DNA of 64,000 bases from contig CBDCFM010000017.1 of NCBI GenBank assembly GCA_965216035.1, forward strand, positions 62,001 through 126,000. Reading direction: 5' to 3'. This document shows positions 33,318-42,018 of this stretch, in pieces; the stretch's first letter is position 1, and each line of letters starts with the position of its first letter. The translations under genes and the position numbers were made by a program. This stretch comes from G963664115 sp965216035. Its GTDB lineage: Bacteria; Acidobacteriota; Terriglobia; 20CM-2-55-15. Below the pieces are notes generated by a model. That model was not told the DNA's origin, did not search any database, and saw nothing but the letters and a program-made list of their open reading frames with translations.

Positions 33318-35576
33318 ATGGATCGCCGTCATTTCTTCAAGGTCACAGCCGCAAGCAGCGCCACAGCGTCGCTGGCGGGCTGCGGCAATCCCGAAAACCA
33401 ATTAATTCGGTTCATTCCCGAAGAACAGCTCATTCCTGGCGTGGCGACGTTGAAACCGAGCGTGTGCCCCCTCTGTTCGGCCGGATGCGGCGTTCAGGTC
33501 CGGGTCATGGATGGCGATGTCGAAGTGGTCCGTAACGGACAGGCCGGGGTCGTCAAGAAAGGCCTTGCCAAGAAACTGGAGGGCAACCCAGAACACCCCG
33601 TCAATCAGGGGAAGCTGTGCGTTCGGGGTCAAGCTGGCATTCAGGTGACCTACCATCCAGACCGCATCACCGGACCGCTGCGACGCTCCGGTCCGCGAGG
33701 TTCAGGTGAATTCGAGGCAATCACATGGGAGGAGGCACTGAGCGACCTGGTGTCGCAGTTGGACGCCCTCGTCAACTCTGGCCAGACCCGCGGGCTCGCT
33801 TTTCTGACCCGGTCGCTCCGCGGCCAAAAAGACAAATTGGTCCGCGAGTTTCTGGGACGATTTGGTGCTCCGGATCCGGTGACGTTTGAGGTGTTTTCCG
33901 ATTCCGTGCTCCGTCGGGCCAACGAGTTGAGTTTCGGATATCGGCAGTTGCCAACCCTCGATCTGGCCCGTTCGAACTACGTGCTTTCGCTGGGTGCCGA
34001 TTTCCTCGGCACATGGAACTCGCCGGTCGCGCAGAACGTCGGATACGGAGAAATGCGCCAGGGTCGTCCGGGGCAGCGCGGGAAATTTGTGCAAGTCGAA
34101 CCGCGGATGTCGCAGACCGGTGCCAATGCAGACGAATGGATTCCGGCCAACCCCGGAACTGAAGGCGTTCTGGCGCTGGGACTGGCTCACGTGATCATGA
34201 ACGAGGGTCTGAGGCCGGCCGAAAACGCAGGTCGGGCCGGAGACCTTATCGAAGGATGGTCTGAAGGTTTGCCTGCATACGCCCCAGAAGAGGTTGAAAT
34301 TCTGACAGGTATCAGCCCGGCGCGCGTTCGGCGACTGGCCCTGGAGTTCGCTGCGGGCCAACCCGCCGTGGCCATCATCGCAGGAGCGCCGCTGGCGCAT
34401 ACGAACAGCCTGTTTCAAGCTCTCGGAGTCAACGCGCTGAATGCCCTTGTTGGCAGCGTAGCCACAGCGGGCGGCGTGTTCTTTACTCCACGGCCAAGCA
34501 TGGACACCGATGCCAACACAACAGTCAACGCTCCGGGACCCGGACAGAGCGTCGACCAGTTCGCGGCCGAGATTCTGTCCGCTGAAAACTCGCCCGTGCA
34601 GGTGCTGTTGCTCAACGATGCCAATCCAGTTTTCGGCACTCCGGACGCCTGGCGTGTCCAGGAGGCATTGTCAGCGGTTCCCTATATTGCGAGCTTCGGA
34701 CAATTCGTGGATGAAACCAGCATCCTAGCGGATTTGATTCTGCCGGATCACTCCTTTCTGGAATCGTGGGTCGACGACGTGCCCGAATCAGGGGCCATTG
34801 GATCGATCGCCAGCGTCGCGCCCCCGGCCATGCGGCCCCTCCATGAGACTCGGGCCATGGCCGACGTTTTGCTTGATCTCGCCCGGAGTCTGGCCAGCCC
34901 GCTGAGCCCAGCCTTTGAATGGGACAGCTACGAAGAAATGATCGAGTCGGCTTTCCGCACCCTGCCGGCACCGGCAGGAGCGACGACGTTGTGGCGACGG
35001 GCACAGGAAGATGGGGGATGGTTCGGAGAGGCACAAGACCAAACTCCGGTCCCGGCTGATGCCGAGCAAGAGCCCCTCGTTTATTCCGCGCCTGCCTTTG
35101 GCGGGGACCCCGGTGAGTTTCCGTTTTATTTTCTGCCGTACGCCTCTCAAGCTTTTTTGGACGGTTCCCTGGCTCACCTACCCTGGCTTCAAGAACTGCC
35201 CGATGTCCTCTCCACCGCCATGTGGAGCAGCTGGGTCGAAATAAATCCCGAAACCGCGGCCGGGCTGGGAATCGCCGACGGCGATATGGTTGAGATCACT
35301 TCAGGACAGGGGTCGATTGAAGCGCCCGCATTGCTGTCGCCTGGCATTGCCCCCGAAGTGATCGCCGTGCCCGTCGGGCAGGGACACGAAACGTTCACCC
35401 GATATGCGAGCGGGCGCGGGGCGAACCCTCTCAGAATACTGGCACCGTTGGCGGAACCGGAAACAGGCACACTCGCCTGGGCCGCAACCCGCGTCAGAAT
35501 TACTGGCACGGGGGATCCGGGGGATCTCACACTTTTCGCAGGCGCGCTGAGGGAAGAACAAGAGCGTCCAAGATAG
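33318..35576 (+). CDS. Molybdopterin-oxidoreductase-like subunit (ActB1-like)
   Basis: This 752-residue protein starts with M-D-R-R-H-F-F-K, a twin-arginine-type signal, followed by a lipobox-like L-A-G-C (Cys22). The N-terminal 4Fe-4S motif is intact: Cys50, Cys53, Cys57 and Cys101 (C-P-L-C-S-A-G-C-G and K-L-C-V-R-G). The rest follows the molybdopterin oxidoreductase fold. In alternative complex III the homologous region no longer binds molybdenum; I could not see a Cys/Sec ligand at the usual position, so a cofactor-free role is likely. In typical complex III this part is fused to the FeS subunit; here it is a separate gene 13 bases upstream of it. Confidence 0.85.
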   Translation: MDRRHFFKVTAASSATASLAGCGNPENQLIRFIPEEQLIPGVATLKPSVCPLCSAGCGVQVRVMDGDVEVVRNGQAGVVKKGLAKKLEGNPEHPVNQGKLCVRGQAGIQVTYHPDRITGPLRRSGPRGSGEFEAITWEEALSDLVSQLDALVNSGQTRGLAFLTRSLRGQKDKLVREFLGRFGAPDPVTFEVFSDSVLRRANELSFGYRQLPTLDLARSNYVLSLGADFLGTWNSPVAQNVGYGEMRQGRPGQRGKFVQVEPRMSQTGANADEWIPANPGTEGVLALGLAHVIMNEGLRPAENAGRAGDLIEGWSEGLPAYAPEEVEILTGISPARVRRLALEFAAGQPAVAIIAGAPLAHTNSLFQALGVNALNALVGSVATAGGVFFTPRPSMDTDANTTVNAPGPGQSVDQFAAEILSAENSPVQVLLLNDANPVFGTPDAWRVQEALSAVPYIASFGQFVDETSILADLILPDHSFLESWVDDVPESGAIGSIASVAPPAMRPLHETRAMADVLLDLARSLASPLSPAFEWDSYEEMIESAFRTLPAPAGATTLWRRAQEDGGWFGEAQDQTPVPADAEQEPLVYSAPAFGGDPGEFPFYFLPYASQAFLDGSLAHLPWLQELPDVLSTAMWSSWVEINPETAAGLGIADGDMVEITSGQGSIEAPALLSPGIAPEVIAVPVGQGHETFTRYASGRGANPLRILAPLAEPETGTLAWAATRVRITGTGDPGDLTLFAGALREEQERPR

Positions 35577-35589
35577 GGGACACGCACAC

Positions 35590-36285
35590 ATGGCCTACAA
35601 ATGGGGAATGACCGTCGATTTGGACCGGTGCACGGGCTGTGAAGCCTGTGTTACGGCATGCCACGCTGAAAACAACATTGCCACTGTGGGTCCGGAACAG
35701 GCGGATGCCGGACGCGCCAAACACTGGATTCGGATCGAACGCTATTGGGAAGGCGAATTCCCGGATGTCCATGTAAAGTTTCGACCGGTGATGTGCCAGC
35801 AATGCGACGATGCGCCCTGCGAACCCGTGTGTCCGACATACGCCACATATCACACCGAAGAAGGACTCAATGCCCAGGTATACAACAGGTGCATCGGAAC
35901 GCGGTTTTGTGCAAACGCATGTCCCTACAATGTACGCTTCTTTAACTTCTACAACCCCGAATGGGAAAAACCTCTCCATCTCCAGCTGAACCCGGAGGTC
36001 TCCGTGCGCGAAGTTGGGGTCATGGAAAAATGCACATTCTGCATACAGCGGATCAACAACGCAAAGATCGAGGCCAGGGCGGAAGGTCTGGAGGGAATCG
36101 AAGACGGAACACTGCAGACTGCGTGTGTCCAGTCGTGCACGGCCAACGCATTGGTCTTCGGAGACCTGAACGATCCGGAAAGCCAGGTTTCCCGCTTGTC
36201 CCGCTCACCACGCGGAAGCAAACTGCTCGAAGACCTGGGAACAGAACCTTCGGTCACCTATCTCGCTAAGGACGCTGAGGTATGA
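35590..36285 (+). CDS. Four-cluster 4Fe-4S ferredoxin-type subunit (ActB2/PsrB-like)
   Basis: This 231-residue protein has four cysteine groups typical of DmsB/PsrB-like electron-transfer subunits: C-T-G-C-x-x-C-x-x-x-C at residues 14-24, C-Q-Q-C-x-x-x-x-C-x-x-x-C-P, C-I-G-T-R-F-C-A-N-A-C-P, and C-T-F-C with a later S-C. It lacks its own signal peptide and should be exported in complex with the Tat-signal-bearing partner upstream. It passes electrons between the NrfD subunit and the periplasmic partners. The stop overlaps the ATG of the next gene by 4 bases, so translation is coupled. Confidence 0.9.
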   Translation: MAYKWGMTVDLDRCTGCEACVTACHAENNIATVGPEQADAGRAKHWIRIERYWEGEFPDVHVKFRPVMCQQCDDAPCEPVCPTYATYHTEEGLNAQVYNRCIGTRFCANACPYNVRFFNFYNPEWEKPLHLQLNPEVSVREVGVMEKCTFCIQRINNAKIEARAEGLEGIEDGTLQTACVQSCTANALVFGDLNDPESQVSRLSRSPRGSKLLEDLGTEPSVTYLAKDAEV

Positions 36286-37643
36286 GTCCTGCCGATGACA
36301 AGCGGATGGTCGAAGACCTGCTCCATCCACTACTCCACACCTCGATCAAGTTTTACATCGCAGCCGCCCTTCTGGGGGCTGTTGTTCTCGTCGGCTTCAG
36401 TGCGTGGACCTACCAGATGTATTACGGAATCGGGGAGACCGGCCTCAACTGGCCCGTCTATTGGGGTTTCTATCTCGTCAATTTCGTTTTCTGGATTGGT
36501 ATCAGCCACGCGGGAACGCTGATTTCCGCAATCCTCCGCTTGGTGAACGCCGGTTGGCGACGTCCGGTGACCCGGTGCGCAGAAGCCATTACGGCATTTG
36601 CCCTGATAATTGGCGGCATGTTCCCCCTGATCCACCTGGGGCGACCCTGGTTATTCTTTTTTCTGATTCCCTATCCGAGCGATCGAGGACTCTGGCCCAA
36701 CTTCAGATCGCCACTCGTCTGGGACTTCTTTGCCATCGGAACATACCTGACGGCCAGCACTCTTTTTCTGCTCTTACCGATGATTCCCGACTTCGCCCTG
36801 GTCCGGGATCATACAATCGGGTGGCGACACAAAATCTATGGCACGCTGGCGATGGGATGGCAGGGAACAACAAAACAGTGGCACCGACTGGAATCGGCCA
36901 TGCACATCATGGCGATCGCTATTCTTCCGATCGCCGTTTCCGTACATACCATTGTGTCTTTCGATTTTTCGATGGCTGTGGTTCCCGGTTGGCATTCGAC
37001 AATTTTCGGTCCCTACTTCGTGACGGGTGCGATCTTCAGCGGTATCGCCGGCCTCATCATTGCGATGGCCATTCTTCGAAAATTACTGCATCTGGAAGCC
37101 TATCTCCTGCGGCTGCACTTCGAGAATCTGGGAAAGCTCATGCTGACGATGAGCCTGCTTTGGGGCTACTTCGTGTTTAACGAGCGGCTCACTCTCTGGT
37201 ACGGCAACCTTACACACGAGATGGGGGTGTTCTGGGCTACCATGGCCGGGGAATACGCGCCGTTCTTCTGGACGATGGTTTTCTGTAACTTCATCATTCC
37301 GGTTCCAATCCTCGCGATCAAGAAACTGCGGACGATTACGGGGACGGTCATTGCTTCGTGCGGAGTCGTAGTGGGAATGTGGTTAGAGCGCTTCCTGATC
37401 GTCATTCCTTCGCTCTCCTACAAGCAATTGCCATACTCGTGGGGCTCCTATGTGCCGGGTTGGGGGGAGATTACGATCATGACGGCGTCGTTTGCGAGTA
37501 TGGCCCTGCTCTACCTGCTCTTTTCCAAGTTCATCCCGATCATTTCCATATGGGAACTCAAGGGGGACTCTACCGTGGTGGCCGCACCTGAAAAAATGCA
37601 ACGATCCGCGCCCGCCGCCCCAGCGGCAGGAGAGTTCGTATGA
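36282..37643 (+). CDS. NrfD/PsrC-family quinol-interacting membrane subunit (ActC-like)
   Basis: This 453-residue protein has about ten transmembrane segments and belongs to the NrfD/PsrC/ActC family, the quinol-oxidising integral membrane subunit of alternative complex III and polysulfide-reductase-like complexes. Typical blocks include W-I-G-I-S-H-A-G-T-L-I-S-A, L-G-R-P-W near residue 124, and H-T-I-V-S-F-D-F near 221. The C-terminal 30 residues are Ala/Pro-rich. It overlaps both neighbours by 4 bases. A second NrfD subunit (ActF) expected in complete alternative complex III is not in the window. Confidence 0.9.
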   Translation: MSPADDKRMVEDLLHPLLHTSIKFYIAAALLGAVVLVGFSAWTYQMYYGIGETGLNWPVYWGFYLVNFVFWIGISHAGTLISAILRLVNAGWRRPVTRCAEAITAFALIIGGMFPLIHLGRPWLFFFLIPYPSDRGLWPNFRSPLVWDFFAIGTYLTASTLFLLLPMIPDFALVRDHTIGWRHKIYGTLAMGWQGTTKQWHRLESAMHIMAIAILPIAVSVHTIVSFDFSMAVVPGWHSTIFGPYFVTGAIFSGIAGLIIAMAILRKLLHLEAYLLRLHFENLGKLMLTMSLLWGYFVFNERLTLWYGNLTHEMGVFWATMAGEYAPFFWTMVFCNFIIPVPILAIKKLRTITGTVIASCGVVVGMWLERFLIVIPSLSYKQLPYSWGSYVPGWGEITIMTASFASMALLYLLFSKFIPIISIWELKGDSTVVAAPEKMQRSAPAAPAAGEFV

Positions 37644-38158
37644 CAGCCGTCTATGCCCTCTATGACAGCCCCGAAGCCGCGCAGAAGGCCGTGGATGGCC
37701 TGCGGGTCGCCGGCGTCAACGATCGAGAAATCACGATCATTTCTTCGGAACCCCTGGACAAGTACGAAATGGGACAGAAAGACCACCACACCGTGATGCC
37801 GTGGATCGCATGTCTCGGTGGGCTGGCCGGTTTCTCCGCAGGCGTCGCACTGACGTCGCTGACACAACTGGATTGGCCGCTGGTGACAGGCGGTATGCCG
37901 ATCGTGACGATCTATACCAACCTGATCCCCATCTTTGAACTCACCATGCTCGGCGCTGTCCTCGCCACGGTCGGGACGCTCCTGGTAACCGCCGGTTTAC
38001 CTGGACGGGCGTCAGAGATGTACGACACCGCGGTTACCGAAGGTAAGATTCTAGTCGGCGTGGCCCATCAAGAAAAAATCGAATTAGCGGATCTGGAACG
38101 AACACTCCAGGACGGTGGTGAGATCAAGTGGATCCCGTCTGCGGAAAGTGAAAAGTGA
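37640..38158 (+). CDS. DUF3341 membrane protein (ActD-like)
   Basis: This 172-residue protein has a ferredoxin-like N-terminal part (A-V-Y-A-L-Y-D-S-P-E-A-A near the start), two transmembrane segments (about 55-75 and 90-118) and a soluble C-terminus. This is the DUF3341/ActD architecture, an accessory membrane subunit of alternative complex III. It is the last gene of the operon: no ActE or ActF follows, because the next gene (ahcY) is on the opposite strand. Confidence 0.88.
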   Translation: MTAVYALYDSPEAAQKAVDGLRVAGVNDREITIISSEPLDKYEMGQKDHHTVMPWIACLGGLAGFSAGVALTSLTQLDWPLVTGGMPIVTIYTNLIPIFELTMLGAVLATVGTLLVTAGLPGRASEMYDTAVTEGKILVGVAHQEKIELADLERTLQDGGEIKWIPSAESEK

Positions 38159-38382
38159 CGCACGGCATTTAAAAAACTGGGCTTTGTGCAGAGAAGCCTT
38201 CAACTTACAGCTCCAGACCGACCCTTCTTTCTTAACTCGCCAGCCATCAATGCTCGACTCTTCGGCCAGGTTCTTGCATTCTTGTGAAGGTTCAAATGGG
38301 CTCTCTCCTTGGGCTGATCGGTTTAGGTCCCGATCAGCTTCTCGGATCTATCCCGTATGAACTAGCTTCACAGAATTCACAC

Positions 38383-39813
38383 CTAGTACCTGTAGTGGTC
38401 CGGCTTGTACGGCCCTTCAACGGGAACGTCGAGATATTCGGCCTGCTCTTTCGTCAACTTTGTGAGGCGGGCACCTAATTTTCCCAGGTGCAGGCGGGCG
38501 ACTTTCTCGTCCAGGTGTTTGGGCAACACATAGACCTTGCGCCCGTACCGTGCATTGTTCTTCCATAACTCGACCTGGGCGATCACCTGGTTCGAAAAGC
38601 TATTGCTCATGACAAAGCTGGGGTGACCCGTAGCACAGCCTAGGTTGACCAGCCGTCCTTCGGCGAGCACGATGATGCTGTGGCCATCAGGGAAGTGCCA
38701 TTGGTGAACCTGTGGCTTGATTTCCTCTTTCCGAATGCCTGAAATCTTGGCCAGTCCGGCCATGTCGATTTCGTTGTCGAAGTGACCGATATTGGAAACG
38801 ATGGCTTTATCCTTCATCTGGGCCATGTGATCTGCAGTGATGATATTGAAGTTGCCCGTCGTCGTCACGAAAATATCGACCTCGGAAACAACGTCGTCCA
38901 ATCGGACGACCTGATAACCTTCCATCGCTGCCTGAAGCGCGCATATCGGATCGATTTCCGTAACAAGAACCCGCGCGCCCTGACCTCGCATCGACTGTGC
39001 ACAGCCTTTGCCCACTTCTCCGTAACCACACACAACAACGGTCTTGCCTCCGATCATCACGTCGGTCGCCCGCATGATGCCGTCGGGGAGGGAGTGGCGA
39101 CAGCCGTAGACGTTGTCGAACTTGCTCTTGGTAACGCTGTCGTTGACATTGATCGCTGGGAATAGAAGAGTGCCCTGTTCCGCCCGTTGGTACAGCCGGT
39201 GTACGCCCGTCGTCGTCTCTTCGCTCACGCCCTTGACCTCTTCCGCCATCTTGGTCCAATATCGGGGATTTTCTCCCAGTCGATTCTTCAGAAGATTGAG
39301 AATGACCTTCATTTCTCCAACATCGGTACTGTCGGGATCAGGCAGGGTACCGTCCTTTGCATACGAACCCTCGGCCTCTTTTCCCATGTGAATCAGCATC
39401 GTCGCGTCGCCACCGTCGTCGACGATCAATTGCGGTCCTCCTTCCCGAAACCCCAGGGCCTGGTCCGTAGACCACCAGTACTCCTCGAGCGTCTCCCCCT
39501 TCCAAGCGAACACAGGTATATCGCGCGCCGCGATTGCGGCAGCGGCATGGTCCTGCGTGCTGAAAATGTTGCAGCTGGCCCAACGCACATTGGCACCGAT
39601 GGCCTCCAGCGTTTCGATCAAGACCGCCGTCTGAATGGTCATGTGAAGCGATCCGGATATCCGGACCCCGTCGAGCGGCTTCCTAGTGGCATATTCCTCA
39701 CGTATGGCCATCAGTCCGGGCATTTCGTGCTCAGCCAATTCGATCTCTTTCCGACCAAAGTCCGCCAGAGCCATGTCAGCTACTTTGTAATCTGTCTTAA
39801 CAGTGGTACTCAT
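38383..39813 (-). CDS. ahcY: Adenosylhomocysteinase (S-adenosylhomocysteine hydrolase)
   Basis: This 476-residue NAD-dependent cytosolic enzyme splits S-adenosylhomocysteine into adenosine and homocysteine. It has H-M-T-I-Q-T-A-V-L-I-E-T-L near residue 60, D-D-G-G-D-A-T, and the NAD loop G-Y-G-E-V-G-K-G-C-A-Q. The C-terminus P-D-H-Y-R-Y is the family's conserved end. The ATG at 39813 is preferred because AAAGGTGAA precedes it; the upstream ATG at 39834 overlaps the previous gene's stop as ATGA. It is the second gene of an operon with the ArsR-methyltransferase gene. Confidence 0.97.
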   Translation of the reverse strand: MSTTVKTDYKVADMALADFGRKEIELAEHEMPGLMAIREEYATRKPLDGVRISGSLHMTIQTAVLIETLEAIGANVRWASCNIFSTQDHAAAAIAARDIPVFAWKGETLEEYWWSTDQALGFREGGPQLIVDDGGDATMLIHMGKEAEGSYAKDGTLPDPDSTDVGEMKVILNLLKNRLGENPRYWTKMAEEVKGVSEETTTGVHRLYQRAEQGTLLFPAINVNDSVTKSKFDNVYGCRHSLPDGIMRATDVMIGGKTVVVCGYGEVGKGCAQSMRGQGARVLVTEIDPICALQAAMEGYQVVRLDDVVSEVDIFVTTTGNFNIITADHMAQMKDKAIVSNIGHFDNEIDMAGLAKISGIRKEEIKPQVHQWHFPDGHSIIVLAEGRLVNLGCATGHPSFVMSNSFSNQVIAQVELWKNNARYGRKVYVLPKHLDEKVARLHLGKLGARLTKLTKEQAEYLDVPVEGPYKPDHYRY

Positions 39814-39830
39814 AATTTCACCTTTCGTTT

Positions 39831-40832
39831 TCATTGGCTTTCAGTTCTCAGGGCTTTTGTGTCGCGTGTCCTGCGTTGTGCGGACACAAGGAACAGATCC
39901 GGAGCTGGCCGCGTTGGGGCCCCCGGACTGCCCGCAACAGGCATCGGAAGCAAGCGGTGGTTCAAAATTGAGAATCCCTCTCGTTCGAGTTCATCGACAA
40001 TGGAACCGGGGTCGATGCCACTGGACCTATCTCCAATACGCCGCCGAAACTCTTCCATCGAATGGGGCGCCACGTCGACTACGAGGAGCCGGCCTCGATC
40101 GACGATGCCGCGAGCCAGTTCTTCCACTGATCGACTCATATCCGGAGAATGTCGAAGAACGAGGATGGCCACTGCGCAATCGATGGAGGCATCCTCAACC
40201 GGCAAATCTTCAATCCGTCCCAGCTTGAACTGGACGTTCGACAGCCCTTCGCGCCTGGCCCGTTGGCGAGCCAGCTCCAACATGGCCGAAGAAGCATCGG
40301 CAGCGATCACTTGAGCAAACTGGCGAGCCAGAAACGGCAGCATATAGCCTGTACCCGTTCCGATGTCGAGGACGCGCCAATCTGGAGGCAGAAGGCTCGC
40401 CATGGCCTCTAGCTGGAACATTCCCCCAAAGTGCTCAGAACGTAGCTCGTCCCACTGGTGTGCCACCTCCTCAAACGTGTTACCCGAGCCCAGACGACTC
40501 TCCACAACCTGTCGCACGCGAAGATGAACGGCCGTCGGCAGGGATTGGTTGCGGAGCCAGGTATTCAGCACTGCCGGGAGGTCCCCGTCTCCAGTACTAC
40601 TGCCGCTGGGTTCAACAAGCTCGACATAGACCCGGTTGCCTTCGCTCCGATCCACGAGAAGACCTGTCGCGCGGAGCGTTTTCAGGTGTCGGCTCACACT
40701 AGACTGCGGGAGTCCCAGTACATCGGCAATCTCTCCCACGGTAAGCGGTGTTTCCGCCAGAATCCGAGCTACCTGACGGCGAACAGGATCGCTCAATGAC
40801 CGGAACAGTATATCGGGACTATAAACATCCAC
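39831..40832 (-). CDS. ArsR-family regulator fused to a SAM-dependent methyltransferase domain (SahR-like)
   Basis: This 333-residue two-domain protein has an ArsR-type winged helix-turn-helix (about 5-75; F-R-S-L-S-D-P-V-R-R-Q, V-S-R-H-L-K-T-L recognition helix). A class I methyltransferase domain (about 125-300) follows, with the SAM-binding motif V-L-D-I-G-T-G-T-G-Y. Regulators of this build next to ahcY sense SAH or SAM levels and control methyl-cycle genes in other bacteria. The GTG at 40832 is the only start close to the HTH; it lies at the predicted transcription start, implying a leaderless mRNA. A palindrome overlaps the -35 box, consistent with autoregulation. It is followed directly by ahcY. 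Confidence 0.85.
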   Translation of the reverse strand: MDVYSPDILFRSLSDPVRRQVARILAETPLTVGEIADVLGLPQSSVSRHLKTLRATGLLVDRSEGNRVYVELVEPSGSSTGDGDLPAVLNTWLRNQSLPTAVHLRVRQVVESRLGSGNTFEEVAHQWDELRSEHFGGMFQLEAMASLLPPDWRVLDIGTGTGYMLPFLARQFAQVIAADASSAMLELARQRARREGLSNVQFKLGRIEDLPVEDASIDCAVAILVLRHSPDMSRSVEELARGIVDRGRLLVVDVAPHSMEEFRRRIGDRSSGIDPGSIVDELEREGFSILNHRLLPMPVAGSPGAPTRPAPDLFLVSAQRRTRDTKALRTESQ

Positions 40833-40839
40833 AAATGCG

Positions 40840-40868
40840 AATGTACGGATATGACCAATATTTGTCAA
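40840..40868 (-). promoter_or_regulatory. Promoter and probable ArsR/SahR operator of the regulator-ahcY operon
   Basis: On the minus strand TTGACA (40868-40863), a 17-base spacer and TACATT (40845-40840) form a good sigma-70 promoter. A 16-bp near-palindrome TGACAAATATTGGTCA (40867-40852; 14 of 16 positions symmetric) overlaps the -35 box, which is where a repressor of this family would bind. Confidence 0.65.
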
Positions 40869-41349
40869 TCCGGTTTGTAGCAAATGCCCGTATTACCCTC
40901 CGTTTAAGTTTCGCAAGTCTCTAGTGGCGGGCTCAAGCCGGATCGTATCGTTACGGAAGCGACGGTGAGGGGCGACATCCTGGGGGCGACATCAAGCGCT
41001 TGCCTACGAATACTGGAGACGCTCCGTCGTTGTGGCTACACCACACCGCACGGCGGTGGATCGGCCGGACGGGCGCCTGGCCGATACGTTGGCACAGGGC
41101 CGGGCCATCAAGGGCGGTTTAACCCGACCCACCCGGCGTCAATCTTATTGCTCAGATTGGGCGACTTTATAAATGCCACGGATTACCTAGCTTCAACTGC
41201 GGATCAACGCCGTTGTTCTCAGAATACCTGTGACCCAGCTCAGACCGCGGCACGCAGTGGACTGAAGCGGCGGCCCGACAAAATCTTCATTGCCACAACG
41301 ATCCGCAGAGTCCATGTCATTCACCGTTCTTCAATCTGATAGTCGGTGG
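40869..41349. other. Intergenic region, nothing recognised
   Basis: This lies between the divergent upstream region of the ArsR-methyltransferase operon and the 3' end of the dinB remnant. Short frames exist, one with a Gly-rich T-T-P-H-G-G-G string, but none convinces as a gene or a clear remnant. Confidence 0.4.
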
Positions 41350-41876
41350 CTAAGCGAAAGGATTCTCGTCCGCACTCGGTCCGTAAATGGAAGGCACCGG
41401 TACATCCAGGAGGCGCAGATAAACTGAAAGCTGGCCTCAATGATGGTACCAATGGTTGAGCATGACCGAACGTAGGAATGCAATTCGGGGAACGGTCATC
41501 AACTCCTGCCCATTCTTCATCGCAACTCCTGCCCATTCTTCATCGCCTTCCACATCGACGTCGCCCGAGCGTCGTCTAGACTATCGAGCACCTCTCGACC
41601 TTTTTTCAGGCTCTCCCCATAGGCAGCCATCAGTGCTTGGGTGGACTCGACCGTCGGAATCTCGCCAAATTCAGGGATCTCGACTTCATCCAACAGCGCC
41701 AGAGCGCCGACTTCACCGGGTGTATTCGCTACGTGGAGCGCCAGTTGACCCAACGACATTGATTTCTCGTGCGGCTTCCAGCCGAGCCTGTTTCCCGGCA
41801 CCCTCTCCAAAACGTTTCGCGTCGTGGCCGCTTCCTGCTCGAACTCCATCAGTATTGAATCAACGATACGTGACAT
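41350..41876 (-). pseudogene. DinB-family protein, inactivated by a 23-bp tandem duplication and a nonsense codon
   Basis: The frame from the ATG at 41876 encodes a DinB/YfiT-like four-helix bundle up to M-W-K-A-M-K-N-G-Q-E-L. There a perfect 23-bp tandem duplication (41500-41545) shifts the frame to a premature stop at 41517. If one copy is removed the frame continues M-T-V-P-R-I-A-F, V-M-L-N-H-W-Y-H-H and then TGA where the family has Arg (CGA to TGA). It then reads G-Q-L-S-V-Y-L-R-L-L and S-I-Y-G-P-S-A-D-E-N-P-F to the natural stop at 41350. The metal-binding H-W-Y-H-H helix is lost in the actual product. Confidence 0.92.
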
Positions 41877-42018
41877 CGGAAACCTCCTCCTTGATTCGCA
41901 AATGTGACGCCCAACGAGCTTAACTCAAATTCGCTGCTATACGAATTACACAGATCGCAACAGATCGAAAACGGCTGCGAATTCGATGGATCACGGCGGC
42001 TCAGAATTCCACGGAGGG

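Noticed and set aside
41350..41450. Second selenoprotein: TGA within the DinB remnant
   Set aside because: The TGA replaces an Arg codon, not Cys, and the gene is independently frameshifted by a duplication.
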